Shown in pieces: positions 35,191 to 46,234 of a stretch of 64,000 nucleotides of DNA (positions within the stretch are counted from its first letter, which is position 1; each line of letters starts with the position of its first letter). The position numbers were made by a program, and so were the translations under genes. The stretch comes from Saturnia japonica (Eukaryota; Arthropoda; Insecta; Lepidoptera; Saturniidae): positions 7,192,001-7,256,000 of the forward strand of contig CM065323.1 of assembly GCA_033032175.1 (NCBI GenBank), written 5' to 3'. The notes below the pieces were generated by a model. That model was not told the DNA's origin, made no database searches, and saw only the letters and a list, made by a program, of their open reading frames with translations.

Positions 35191-35623
35191 TCTATACAAT
35201 TAATAAAATTGAAGAGTCTGTTTGTAATGTCAAAATAACAATTTTTTTACTAAATTTTACTAACCGATTTTGACGGGACTTTCACTGATAGATAGCTGAT
35301 GATATAGGGAGTACCTTAGGCTACTTTTATTTTAGAAAAAGAATTAGGGTTCCGCACAAATAAAAAAAAACTGGTCATGGTGAATCAAATCGGGCGCTTA
35401 AATGGCTTATGCTGAGTAAACCATAAGAGATATAGCAAATTAATGTACTACACATAATCATAGGCATTAAAAAGACCTACAAAAAAGTCCGGGAGAGTAT
35501 ACATCTGTCTTCTAAGGAACACCCACTATAAGCATGTTTGTCTTTAAAATTGCCGGGAGCGGGCGAGCAAGATTCTCGCGGGCATTTTGTAGTCCACGTG
35601 AGCGAAGCCACGGGCACAGCCAG
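35191..35623 (+). mobile_element. Non-autonomous Helitron, apparently full length
   Basis: Begins TCTATACAATTAATAAAATT and ends GCGAAGCCACGGGCACAGCCAG, sitting between A (35190) and T (35624) as Helitrons do. The end CCAG is one change away from the CTAG usual in lepidopteran copies. A GC-rich stem-prone segment precedes the 3' end. It has no coding capacity. A truncated sister lies at 30790-31156. Confidence 0.65.
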
Positions 35624-36139
35624 TATATAATATATTATTCTCAACGTAAACATTGTACAATGTATTGTTTTGTTACCTAATATACCTACTTACTCTACCG
35701 GATTGTTAGGGATTCAAATAAACGTTTACATAAACTTCTTTAGGCGCGATAGATAGAAGAAAGCGTGAATTTTTACAATGCGTGCGCACATAACAATAAA
35801 AAGTGTACACCATGAAGTTGCTTGCTAAAAGTCTTATATTATGCGTCATATAACAACTTCTAACGTGCGCACATAATATATGTAAGTACACATATTCTCC
35901 TTTTTTATTAACACGCTTTTATTAGCTTCACCTGTATGTATGTATGTATGTAACCGACCCCTTTGAGCTCGATTTTGTCCTACTTTGAATGATCAGATTT
36001 AATTCAAACTTTGCACACCTGTCAAAAGTCGATGACAATGCAATAATCCGATCAAAGCATCCGATTATCCTAATTAGATTCGCCAGGATTAATTAATTTA
36101 TTTCCGCATTCTTTGCATGCGAGTAAGATAGATAGAGCT

Positions 36140-36330
36140 AGTGCGCGAACTACGCATGGGTGCAGTTCCACTCTTACTCTTTCGGGCATGCAAGGTTGTA
36201 CAGTTGATCATGCAATCATTTATTTGGGTCCACGATTGTTTGCTGCTGGACAAGCTTATGTGGCACTTAGTCGTGGAAGATCCTTGAACGGTATACGAAT
36301 TGAAGAACTTAATTGCTCTAAAATAAACAG
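36140..36330 (+). pseudogene. PIF1-like helicase C-terminal fragment
   Basis: The frame contains GCTVDHAIIYLG, then FAAGQAYVALSRGRSLNGI and RIEELNCSKI. This is the last motif block of PIF1-type helicases such as the Helitron RepHel protein (family form: GQ.YVALSR..SL.GL). The upstream helicase motifs are absent, so it is a scrap, probably of an autonomous Helitron. Confidence 0.7.
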
Positions 36331-36894
36331 GAAGAACTCCATGTAACAGTGAAGCATTGAATGAAATGATTCGATTAGGAGATAAACCATAAAATCTACA
36401 ATCAGTCAAAGAGTGAAAATTCACACTCATCCTCATTCTCAGTGCCGCCAACAGATTCGCTCCTATGATTATAATATTATTGTTGCGGACAGCGAGCGGG
36501 GCGAGCGAATAACGATAGTCTAATAGTATAGAATGAACAAATAAATGAAATAATACGTGTTAGGAATAAGGTTTATAAATACGTGTTAGGAATAGATATA
36601 ATAATATGAACTGAATATGTGTGAATATGTGTATTTTAAAACGATTAGAATAAGAATATAGCTAGTTGTAAGTTTAAATGTAAAAATTTCACTAGTTGTA
36701 AGGATGAACCATGCCAGACTCGGGACATCTGGCATGGTGACTCATGGTACTGCCGTCCCTTTCCCACGGTTAGCGTCGCTCTGCGGAGAGCGCGCACACA
36801 AGCGTGCGCGCTCATTGACTGAGCGACGCCCCGCACGGAATCCATCACACGACCGGTTGCGAGGTTAAATATAGCGGAGAGGGCGGCAGTACTA

Positions 36895-39460
36895 CCCTCG
36901 AGAGAGGTCAAAACGGTGAGCGATCGCCGCTTTATACTCCCTGCCGACCTGCGAGCGTTAAAGACGGAAAAGAACGCCGCGACACGCGCTCACGACTCAT
37001 TCCCGTCAAGGGAAAACTGCACACGGTTACGCGCATTACAAAGAGAGTTCAAAGCTCGCATCACTGAATACAGAGGTCACAGCTGGGACAACCTCGTAGA
37101 GGGTCTCAGACCGTCCCATCTCACATACTGGAAGTTAGCCAGATCTTTAAAAATAGAACACTCCTCCCAACTACCACCCCTCGAAAGAGGCCCGGGCCTC
37201 CCACTCGCGTTCGATAGCGAAGACAAAGCGGAGTGTCTTGCCGCAAGCTTGGAGAGCCAGTGCTCTCCAAACTGCGACAACATAGACGCCGTACATGTCA
37301 ACAAAATCGAATCCTCGGTACAGGAACTTAGTTCGGTCCCACCCGCGGATACCCTAACTACGGTCACATCTGACGAAGTCTGTTCCGTCATTAAGGGCCT
37401 TAAGCTCAAAAAATCTCCCGGTCCTGACGGGATCCGGAACGAAGTACTCAAACTTCTTCCTGATCACCTCATAGCACTCTTGGTTTGCATATTCAATGTA
37501 AACATCGCCCACTGCCATTTCCCAGCCGCCTGGAAAACGGCCATAGTCATAGGGATACATAAACCCGGCAAAAAAGCATCGCTTCCCGACAGCTATCGCC
37601 CGATCAGTCTCTTGAATACCTTAGGTAAAATCTACGAGCGGCTCCTTCTGAACCGTCTCAAAACCGTGATAGACGAGAAAAATCTATATCCACCGGAACA
37701 GTTCGGGTTCCGCGCTCGACACTCGTGTACGCACCAGGTGCAACGCCTCACGGAGCACATAGCGACTAACTTCGCGAAAGATCCTCCATACCGTACGCTC
37801 GCGGTCTTCTTCGACGTCGCCAAGGCCTTCGACAAGGTCTGGCACGCCGGACTAGTCCACAAGCTACACCAGTTACAAGTCCCAGATAGGTTAGTTCACA
37901 TTATCCGCGACTACCTCACCGACCGCACCTTCCGCTACCGAGCGGAAAGTGTACTCTCCACAGCCCACCCCATACGCTCGGGCGTCCCGCAAGGCTCCAT
38001 TCTAGCGCCTTGTCTCTTCAATCTGTATGTCAGTGACCTACCTCGTTCTCCTAGGGTCCAGGTAGGTCTATACGCTGACGACACAGTCATCTACGCGTCG
38101 AATAGGAACAGACTTAGGCTCAGACACAGAGTCCAACGCGCAGTCACCACTCTCGGTAAATGGTACACCAAATGGCGCATAGCCGTCAACCCCTCGAAGA
38201 GCGCCGCGATTATCTTTGATCCTAGTCGAAAAGTGCACCCTGAGAGTGTCAAAACTCTCAAACTCTTTAAAGACAATATCCCCTGGGCCACCAAGACTAA
38301 ATATCTCGGTGTGACCTTCGATAGAAAACTTACCTTTGATTCTCATGTCCGTGCCGTGTGTAAAACAGCCGCAATGGCCATAAGTCGATTACAGCCCCTG
38401 ATCATAAGCAAAATGTCCCTGAGACATAAGCTTACTCTCTACAAAATGAGCATACGTCCGATTATGACATATAGCTGCGCCGCATTCGCACATATGTCAA
38501 AATTGAACATACACAAATTCCAAGTCCTTCAAACTCGAGTACTACGTAAAATCAATAACGCCCCCTGGTTCGTTCGTCAGGTAGACCTTCATAGAGATAT
38601 GAAACTCCCCTCGATCGAGTCTTACATCAAATACCTCTCACGATCTTACTTTGACACCGCGTCAAATCACGCGAATCCCTTGATCCAAGCCGCCGCGAAT
38701 TACGTTCCAGTCCCAAACGCCACCCGCTTACAGCGTCGACCGCGTAACATCTTTACCGATCCCGATGACGAAATCGAGAAACAAATCGCATATTACTCAA
38801 CCGTCTCTCTAAACAGAGCGTGTTTTCGCCCACGCCCGCGTAACCACCGTTCCCTCCGCAGGGGACGGGCGGCTAATTTCGCTCCCGCACACCCACCGCC
38901 GCGACCTCCCTCTCCCGCGGCAACTCAAGCCTAGGTCCGTTCCTCGGGGTGAAACCCTTGAGTCTGGCAGCCGCCCGCGCGATACAAGTGACACTTTACG
39001 TGCAACACTTAGCTACCCACATACAAACATCACGTACACACATATGTACATACGTGCACACCTCACAGGTACATAGGTTCTGTAAGGAAACTTTTTTTTT
39101 CTTTTTTTGCACTAGTTAGTGTAGAACATATTTCAGATTACTAAATACACGTACACATGTTCCTTCCTTCCTCCCAGGAGGAAGGAACATGTATATCTGT
39201 ATATGTTAGTTTAGCTCGATTTTACGGATAGGGTATTAGACAGATCGCGACTTCATTGCAATCGCGGCAACAGCCCAAGCCGAGGTCCGGCCACTTTGGC
39301 ACCCTTGCGCGCTGGTTGCCCACGCTTACGCGGCTGAGTGCCTTAAGCGCTCGCCCCCAAGCCCGGTAAACTTGTAAAAGCCGCAGCGGCTCTGTTTTCG
39401 GATAGGGCCCCTAAGGCTAACAGCAAGGTCAGACAAAAAAAAAAAAAAAAAAAAAAAAAA
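36895..39460 (+). mobile_element. Jockey-like LINE copy 2, 5'-truncated, inserted in LTR A
   Basis: The element is bounded by GGCAGTACTA direct repeats (36885-36894 and 39461-39470) and ends in 26 A residues (39435-39460), the hallmarks of target-primed reverse transcription. It keeps most of ORF2 and a GC-rich 3' UTR of about 500 bases. The duplication is perfect and the ORF open, so the insertion looks young. It landed between the TATA-like and initiator-like sites of the LTR. Confidence 0.92.
36916..38934 (+). CDS. Jockey-like ORF2 reverse transcriptase (no endonuclease)
   Basis: An open frame of over 670 codons to the natural stop, in frame right from the truncation point at 36895; the GTG at 36916 is not a genuine start. 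Visible blocks: KKSPGPDGI (residues about 166-173), DSYRPISLLNTLGKI, LAVFFDVAKAFDKVWH (catalytic D300), RSGVPQGSILAPCLFNLYVS, VGLYADDTVIYAS (YADD 386-389), then thumb and the basic C-terminal domain with SRSYFDTASNHANPLI. The enzyme reverse transcribes its own RNA at a nicked target. The apurinic-type endonuclease and ORF1 are lost with the 5' end, so this copy cannot move by itself. Confidence 0.9.
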   Translation: MSDRRFILPADLRALKTEKNAATRAHDSFPSRENCTRLRALQREFKARITEYRGHSWDNLVEGLRPSHLTYWKLARSLKIEHSSQLPPLERGPGLPLAFDSEDKAECLAASLESQCSPNCDNIDAVHVNKIESSVQELSSVPPADTLTTVTSDEVCSVIKGLKLKKSPGPDGIRNEVLKLLPDHLIALLVCIFNVNIAHCHFPAAWKTAIVIGIHKPGKKASLPDSYRPISLLNTLGKIYERLLLNRLKTVIDEKNLYPPEQFGFRARHSCTHQVQRLTEHIATNFAKDPPYRTLAVFFDVAKAFDKVWHAGLVHKLHQLQVPDRLVHIIRDYLTDRTFRYRAESVLSTAHPIRSGVPQGSILAPCLFNLYVSDLPRSPRVQVGLYADDTVIYASNRNRLRLRHRVQRAVTTLGKWYTKWRIAVNPSKSAAIIFDPSRKVHPESVKTLKLFKDNIPWATKTKYLGVTFDRKLTFDSHVRAVCKTAAMAISRLQPLIISKMSLRHKLTLYKMSIRPIMTYSCAAFAHMSKLNIHKFQVLQTRVLRKINNAPWFVRQVDLHRDMKLPSIESYIKYLSRSYFDTASNHANPLIQAAANYVPVPNATRLQRRPRNIFTDPDDEIEKQIAYYSTVSLNRACFRPRPRNHRSLRRGRAANFAPAHPPPRPPSPAATQA

Positions 39461-39904
39461 GGCAGTACTACGATCAGTTCGAGAAACACCACAACACCAT
39501 CAACAGCAAGCAGCGAATCTACGAGCAAACTACAGTCAAGAACGTTATTAAGAAACCACATTGTTACTACGAACTACTGTAACTTTGTAAGAAACAAGAA
39601 TAAAACAAGCGCTATTAATTTAGCACACATTAAAATATTGTGGACGTCTTTTTATTCACAATAATTATGTAAAGTGATTACGGATTGAAAATTCCATACT
39701 CAAGCATTAATGTGACTGACTGTATATGTAAATAAGGTTGCACCTCTATGTGTCTCGCTGTTTATATTGGCATCATAGAAATCTTTGAATATGTGTTCTT
39801 AACCAAGATACAATCGGAACACATTTGTACATATTAAGGGCGGTTGATAGTTAGCAAATCGAACTAAATAATTTATAGTTTAAAAAATTTAACTAAAAAA
39901 TTAA

Positions 39905-40882
39905 AAATAAATAATAGTTTAAAAAAAACTTAAAAAAGATGCTTTCATAAAAAATCCAATTAAAAAACAGAAAATAAAAATTAATAAATTTGATTAAGTA
40001 CAGTGTAAAAAAAAATGAATGTACATTATTATTGTGAATAAAAAGACGTCCACAATATTTTAATGTGTGCTAAATTATTAGCGCTTGTTTTATTCTTGTT
40101 TCTTACAAAGTTACAGTAGTTCGTAGTAACAATGTTGATTCTTAATATCGTTCTTGACTGTAGTTTGCTTGGTGATTCGCTGCTTGCTGTTGTTGTAGTG
40201 TTTTTCGAACTGATCGTAGTACTGCCGCCCTCTCCGCTATATTTAACCTCGCAACCGGTCGTGTGATGGATTCCGTGCGGGGCGTCGCTCAGTCAATGAG
40301 CGCGCACGCTTGTGTGCGCGCTCTCCGCAGAGCGACGCTAACCGTGGGAAAGGGACGGCAGTACCATGAGTCACCATGCCAGATGTTCCGAGTCTGGCAT
40401 GGTTCATCCTTACAACTAGTGAAATTTATACATTTAAACTTACAACTAGCTATATTCTTATTCTAATCGTTTTAAAATACACATATTCAGTTCATATTAT
40501 TATATCTATTCCTAACACGTATTTATAAACCTTATTCCTAACACGTATTATTTCATTTATTTGTTCATTCTATACTATTAGACTATCGTTATTCGCTCGC
40601 CCCGCTCGCTGTCCGCAACAATTATTGTAAAAAAAGCGTGGGGTGCATAGTGTCAATAATTATAAACATTTTATTGACAGATAATGAGTAGAAGAATCAT
40701 CACTTCGATAATATAATATCTTAAAAAGCGCTTTGAATACACCCCACGCTTTTTTTACAATAATGTACATTCATTTTTTTTTACACTGTACTTAATCAAA
40801 TTTATTAATTCTTATTTTCTGTTTTTAGTTGGATTTTTTATGAAAGCGTGTTTTTTAAGTTTTTTTAAACTATTATTTATTT
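39905..40882. repeat. Long fold-back (hairpin) element containing solo LTR B
   Basis: Left arm 39905-40029 plus 40621-40645 is the reverse complement of right arm 40740-40882 at roughly 90 percent identity by eye (ACAATAATGTACATTCATTT, ACACTGTACTTAATCAAATT and TTTATGAAAGC are matched). The central loop is about 94 bases (40646-40739). Solo LTR B interrupts the left arm. Removing it gives arms of about 145-150 bases, which fits a fold-back or long-TIR MITE. Outer ends fade near 39905 and 40882. Confidence 0.75.
40030..40620 (-). mobile_element. Solo LTR B
   Basis: Same family as LTR A, minus orientation, 591 bp, with TGTTGC at 40620 and CACAATA ending at 40030. It is flanked by ATTAT on both sides (40025-40029 and 40621-40625). 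It contains two palindromes, CCATGCCAGA...TCTGGCATGG and a GCGCGCAC..GTGCGCGC hairpin. It lies in opposite orientation to LTR A, 366 bp away. Confidence 0.88.
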
Positions 40883-41639
40883 ACTTTAAATTTTATTTAG
40901 AGACTTTTATCAGTAAGAATGTTCCAGACCCATCATAACTACTTCACATACGATACTTGCCAACAAGAAGTAGAACTAAAATAAACATACCTATAAAAAA
41001 AATACCAAGTTTTCGGGAAAATTAATGAATTAATTAAAGAGTGAACTTCAAAGATCTACACAACACTCTCGAATAAACGTTGTTTATTAAATGTGTGCAC
41101 GCACAAGCTAGCAGCTAGCACCCACGATAACTAAAACTGCATTTCAACTTTCAACATAGGTTTATATGACTTAATATTTTGTGATTAATCGATTGAATTT
41201 ACTCCATTTCTAGAAAATTAAGGACAGGAAAATTATTTCCATTCCTTATGTAATTTCTAAGAATAAGAAATTATAAACATGAGCAAGAATCATTGAGATT
41301 CCTGCCACTGAGAGCTATCCCAAAGAAGGCCTGGGAAATACGCACCACGGAAGGAGGTATGGAGACACGGACAGTTCAGTAACAAGGTGTTGGAGTGCAT
41401 AACTGAGAGCACTGAGCACTCAATGGGGGATTATAACTGTTGGCCGTTCCCCATAAATGGAAGTGTATAACCAGCACCAGAATCTCTGTAAAAGTCCAGC
41501 ATAGAAAGGGCGTCTCATTCACCTTCTTCCTCCGCCTTAGGAGCCAATCTTCCCATTGCACTGGTCTGAGGGATATACGGGGTAGGACTAGACTGTCTCT
41601 TTTTGGCGCAAGAGACCCGGTATAGGCTAGGCAAAAAAA

Positions 41640-41945
41640 CAAGGTCACTCAAAGGGTAATGGAGAGGGGTATGCTCGGAGTTTCTCTACGTGATCGAATC
41701 AGAAATGAGGATATCCGCAGAAGAGCCAAAGTCACGGAGTGGGCGGGCCACGTAGCTCGTAGAACGGATGGCCGATGGGGCCAAAGAGTTCTCGAGTGGC
41801 AACCACGTACCAGAAAACGTAGTGTGGGAAGCCCCGCCACAAGGTGGTCCGGCGACCTAATAAATGTTGCGGACAGCACAGTACCGGTCGTTGTGACGTT
41901 CTTTGGGGGGCCCTATGTCCAGCAGATGACGTCTTTCGGCTAAAA
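41640..41945 (+). pseudogene. RTE-like LINE ORF C-terminus
   Basis: The frame reads MERGMLGVSLRDRIRNEDI, then RRRAKVTEWAGHVARRTDGRW, VLEWQPRTRKRSVG and TRWSGDLI, the typical C-terminal block of RTE-type LINE polymerases in Lepidoptera, where the R..W.GH.AR..D.RW pattern is conserved. The sequence then ends in an ATGATGATGATTA tail as RTE copies do. The frame has drifted after TRWSGDL. No reverse transcriptase core remains. Confidence 0.75.
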
Positions 41946-42280
41946 TGATGATGATTAAAATACCAACAACATATGTGTTATCATCAAAAGAAGCTCACAT
42001 TGATTCTGGTAATCTCTCAACAAGACAATGATGTGATTGATCTGTTTATTCCTAAAATGATCTCTATTCAACGGTAACGATGAACAAAAGAAATCGAACA
42101 AAGCTTTGTTTATTACAACTCGGTATTAACGTTCCGTTTCACTGACGCGAACGAGTACTTTCCATTATGCGCGACATCTATTTGGTCATAGACAATGTAA
42201 TACTATTTTGTAATGGTTTTAGAAATTATTTTAAGAGGTCAATGTCAATATAAAATTAATGGCTAATCAATAATCGTAAA

Positions 42281-42315
42281 ATACAAGGTGTCCAGAAAGG
42301 GTATCGGGTATTTGT
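42281..42315 (+). repeat. Lone terminus of the DD41D transposon family
   Basis: These 35 bases are identical to 46533-46567, the left end of the DD41D transposon, including the preceding TA. No transposase follows here, so this is either a deleted copy or a non-autonomous relative. Confidence 0.65.
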
Positions 42316-42689
42316 AAGTTCAATGAAACAAAAATTATTTGTATGCAATAAAAAAGTCTATTGTTTATTATTAGCATATAAATTGGAGAAATAATGTAAA
42401 AAAGACGCTCGTTCAAGTTTTCACAGGAGCTGTCATCGAGAAAATAAAGAAATGGAAATGGTATAGAGACATTTCTATCTTTAGTGATCTATTAAGAAGC
42501 CCAAGTTTAAAACTAAAATTTCACGGCGTATGTTATAAGCAGTTATATCTAAAAATACCGTCAGGACTTCCTAATTAGCTTAAAAAAGGATAATAAAATA
42601 TTTGAGATCTACTGTATTACAAATAAATTGGAATAAACAAGAGCACCGCTCATATCGTCACGTACGTCAACGTCAAGTACGTAGACAAC

Positions 42690-42988
42690 TAGAATCATGG
42701 AAAATAGAGGTAAGTTGTACCATCTCTATACATGAAAAAGTGTCCGTCGAAAAGCGTCAATATGGGTAGCACTGAGGTAGCAAATGCGTAAATTTTCAAG
42801 ATAGCGCCAAAAATTATTAATTTTTAATTTTTGCCCACTTGGCAGTCTATTATCTCCTGAAACTTTTAACATTATTGTTCAATTATTCTTAAAAGTTTAA
42901 CAACAGTAAAAATGATATAATCACGAAAAAGCTGGATACCACTTTATCAACTTGAAATTTGCTTCTTACCTCTATTCTCCGTGATTAG
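42690..42988. repeat. MITE-like element with 24-bp imperfect TIRs
   Basis: Ends TAGAATCATGGAAAATAGAG (42690-) and, reversed, CTAATCACGGAGAATAGAGG (42988-) pair with a few mismatches over about 24 bases. The centre is AT-rich and non-coding. Target duplications were not resolved. Confidence 0.45.
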
Positions 42989-43489
42989 AACAAAAATATT
43001 GAAACGTTATGGCATCGAGTTCATCATCTCACCTATGCGAACGATTAGGTGTTCTGTGAAAAAGTTTGTTTAGACATTTTAAGGTTATCAACATGTTTCT
43101 CATAGTGATAAAGGAGATTGGGAGTGGAGGTATCAATATGATCTAACTGTTGACTTTTCGCTAGTTCGGCGACCAAATAACTACAAATTTGGACACATAC
43201 ACCCAACGAATGGGTCGAGAAACATATAGTGAATAGCCCGTCATAGTGATTCGTTCATGTGCGTCGCGTTGTGGCATCAACCGGTGCATATATTATCCAG
43301 TTTCCCTCTACGTAGGTTGGCATGACAGTGGCCACTCAAAATGGATTGTTGATCTCTCGGTGGTCGTCACTGTTTTTGGATTGTAATGTGTTTTCCATCA
43401 AGTACAGTTCCGTCACTTTGCAGTTTTCCGTACTACTATTAAAGAAAAAACTCCCGCTAAACGTGATCTAAGTTTATCATCTGACCACT

Positions 43490-43895
43490 AAATAAAAAAA
43501 AGATCAATGTCTTTATGATAAAATAGTAGTGGATGAGTTTTTGTTACTATTCCATTGTTCTAAAAAAGAATGAGAGCCGTTCGTTCCCAGGAAACTGGGG
43601 AATACCGTCAGGTGAGACTTGCTGCTGAACGAGATACTAAGAAAAATTAACGCGCCCAGAACATGTGGGGAACGACGTATTAGGTTAAATTCACATTGTA
43701 AACGTATAACAGATAGGATCCTAAGTAATGAAGAGCGTGTGAAGCGAGGCTTACCGCTAACCGTGAGTACCACGCTGCGACTCAGGAACCTGAGACATTC
43801 ATAAAGTTGAATTACGGTACACCTACTAAACGATATATTTTTAGCAGTTTTTCATACATATAATTCACGTGGACGAAGTCGCCGGTAGAGCTAGT
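43490..43895 (+). repeat. Helitron relic with RepHel N-terminal scrap
   Basis: Short coding-like pieces (RAVRSQETGEYRQVRL, then NAPRTCGERRIRLN and RITDRILSNEERV) resemble the repeated ET.E.R..RL motif at the N-terminus of Helitron proteins. At 43868-43894 the sequence GGACGAAGTCGCCGGTAGAG, then CTAG and T, looks like a Helitron 3' terminus. Frames are broken. Confidence 0.4.
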
Positions 43896-44691
43896 AATTC
43901 ATAAAAGTTATTGTTTCTTCGAAACTCAACGGTTAATAAATGGAATAGCCCGTCTAATAAGTTGAAAATCTTTCGCCATGCACCAATTGGTGTGTTTCGC
44001 CCACTACACTTGAAGAGCCAGTCTTCCACTAGGTTAAGCGTGCTATCATCTTGGGCCACATCGTCACTTACAATGTACAAAACATGTTTGTATTTTCCTC
44101 ATATGGTTTATCCCTAATGATATCCCGAGAGGAGCATAAACATTTCAAAGCTTATTTTCCAAAACCCCTTTGTGCATTTAACAATGTCGATATTCTCAAG
44201 GAAGTACATGGAAGAGACCATATTATATAACAAACAATTGAGTGGACATCAGAGGGGCCTAGACTGCCTTTCAGCGACTTAACAAAGACGTATATGATAA
44301 GAAATGAATATGTACTCATATTTATAATAACCGTGACCCTGATTATACTACACTCAAAGTGAGGATTTACTTTGGGGTAAAATCAATAAAAAGTTTGGGT
44401 GTGACGTTACATAAAATCGAGATCTGTTTACGTATACAAATAAGCGACATCGTTTTTAACTTTCTAACTATATATACATAAAATATCCTTCAGTACTGAT
44501 TTATTGTGGACTTAAGTGAAATTTCCTTTGGACTTTATGTATATGGGTAATAGTGGAGAAAGTATTTGTTCCAATAATAATAACAGTACAAGCTTGCTTT
44601 CCGCAACATAATATTAGTTATACGGAAAACGTTTTGAAATTTCAATTATTCATTTACCTATAGTATTATTAAATTTCAATTATAATAGTAT

Positions 44692-45213
44692 TGTTGCGGA
44701 CAGCGAGCGGGGCGAGCGAATAATAGTCTAATAGTATAGAATGAACAAATAAATGAAATAATACGTGTTAGGAATAAGGTTTATAAATACGTGTTAGGAA
44801 TAGATATAATAATATGAACTGAATATGTGTGAATATGTGTATTTTAAAACGATTAGAATAAGAATATAGCTAGTTGTAAGTTTAAATGTATAAATTTCAC
44901 TAGTTGTAAGGATGAACCATGCCAGACTCGGAACATTGGCTGAGCGACGCCCCGCACGGAATCCATCGCACTACCGGTTGCGAGGCAAAGGGCGAGGTTA
45001 AATATAGCGGAGAGGGCGGCAGTACTAGGATCAGTTCGAGAAACACTACAACAACAGCAAGCAGCGAATCACCAAGCAAACTACAGTCAAGAACGTTATT
45101 AAGAAACCACATTGTTACTACGAACTACTGTAACTTTGTAAGAAAGAAGAATAAAACAAGCGCTATTAATTTAGCACACATTAAAATATTGTGGACGTCT
45201 TTTATTCACAATA
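44692..45213 (+). mobile_element. Solo LTR C, with internal deletion
   Basis: Third copy of the LTR A/B family, 522 bp, flanked by AGTAT on both sides (44687-44691 and 45214-45218). It lacks about 100 bases between GGAACAT and TGGCTGAG, including the GCGCGC hairpin and half of the CCATGCCAGA palindrome, and carries a 12-bp local duplication near GCGAGG. The AATAAA and end CACAATA are retained. Confidence 0.88.
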
Positions 45214-45837
45214 AGTATATTTATGTTAATTATCTTTATTAGTATAGGTTGTACCCGCCAGGAATTGGTGGACATTGGTTCTATATTCACAACCGCTCGA
45301 ACAACACAACTTATAACCAAATTAACCTACATTAATTATTTATAAAATATACTATAGAGTATATTTATTTAGAGAGAGTGGGACGTAGGCAGAGACAAAT
45401 AACAATAGTTGTAGAGGCACACCTACAATACAATTTATAGGTGCCGCCCGCCTGCCACTTCATTCCGCTAAAATGCACGCGCGGTACTTGATTATTAACT
45501 TTCTAGGGAGTATTTTAAAACTATAATATCTCTTAAGATATTCAATGAAATCAAATGATGTAAGGTCAATTTTGTCCAAAATTAAATACTTGTGATGAAT
45601 AACGTATTTATTTCGATAAGGATTAATACCATGTTTATAAAATGCATTATTTTAGAACAAATTTTATTACCATAAAAAAGGTTATATTGCGTCAACCTTA
45701 AAAGATTGACATATGTTATCGCGACCTTTTTTTTAGAACTTTTTAAGAGAAACAATTAGTCACACATAATTGTTGCGTAACTTTAACCATTTACGGAGCG
45801 CACGCAATGGAAACTTTCAAAAGGAATAAATTTTCCC

Positions 45838-46035
45838 CGTTTTTGCAACATTTTTCATTGATGCTCCGCTCCTATTGATCGTAGCGTGATGTTATATAAT
45901 AGCCTATAGCCTTCCTCGATAAATGGGCTATCCAACACTAAAATAATTTTTCCATTCTAACCAGTACTTCCTGAGATTAGTGCGTTCAACTAAACAAACA
46001 AACTATTCAGCTTTATAATAATATTAGTATAGATT
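45838..46035 (+). repeat. Non-autonomous repeat 3' end
   Basis: Contains AGTACTTCCTGAGATTAGTG, CGTTCAACTAAACAAACAAA and CTTTATAATAATATTAGTAT, a 3' end very common in lepidopteran genomes. Non-coding. The parent family is not certain. Confidence 0.45.
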
Positions 46036-46234
46036 TATCTTTCATCGATTTAATATCCGCAAATTCTAAACCCCGGTATGTACCAAATAATTTTTTGGAA
46101 TTCGCGTTCATTTACTAATTAAAGTTTGTATCAGCTGACGGTCAGGGAAAATATTGTGAGGAAAGCTGAATGCTTGAAAAATATTCTTGTAAGTAGGTAC
46201 AAATGTATATGGGAAAAGACAGAACTGTCCAAGT

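Larger units (their letters stand above)
36481..39663 (+). mobile_element. Solo LTR A, split by a LINE insertion
   Basis: The LTR starts TGTTGCGGAC at 36481 and ends TTCACAATA at 39663, flanked on both sides by ATTAT (36476-36480 and 39664-39668), a perfect 5-bp target duplication. Without the LINE it is about 607 bp. It has a TATA-like AAATATAG near 36870 and, about 30 bases on across the insertion, a TCAGT initiator-like site near 39475, plus AATAAA near 39600. The 5-bp duplication suits a BEL/Pao or other LTR family. No internal region remains, so it arose by LTR-LTR recombination. Confidence 0.85.

Noticed and set aside
37077..37451. Minus-strand frames opposite the Jockey-like ORF2, and similar ones up to 38346
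   Set aside because: Antisense shadows of a long GC-rich coding frame.
41376..41648. Minus-strand open frame upstream of the RTE-like end
   Set aside because: Unrecognised sequence with no conserved motif; may be part of a repeat but nothing supports a protein.
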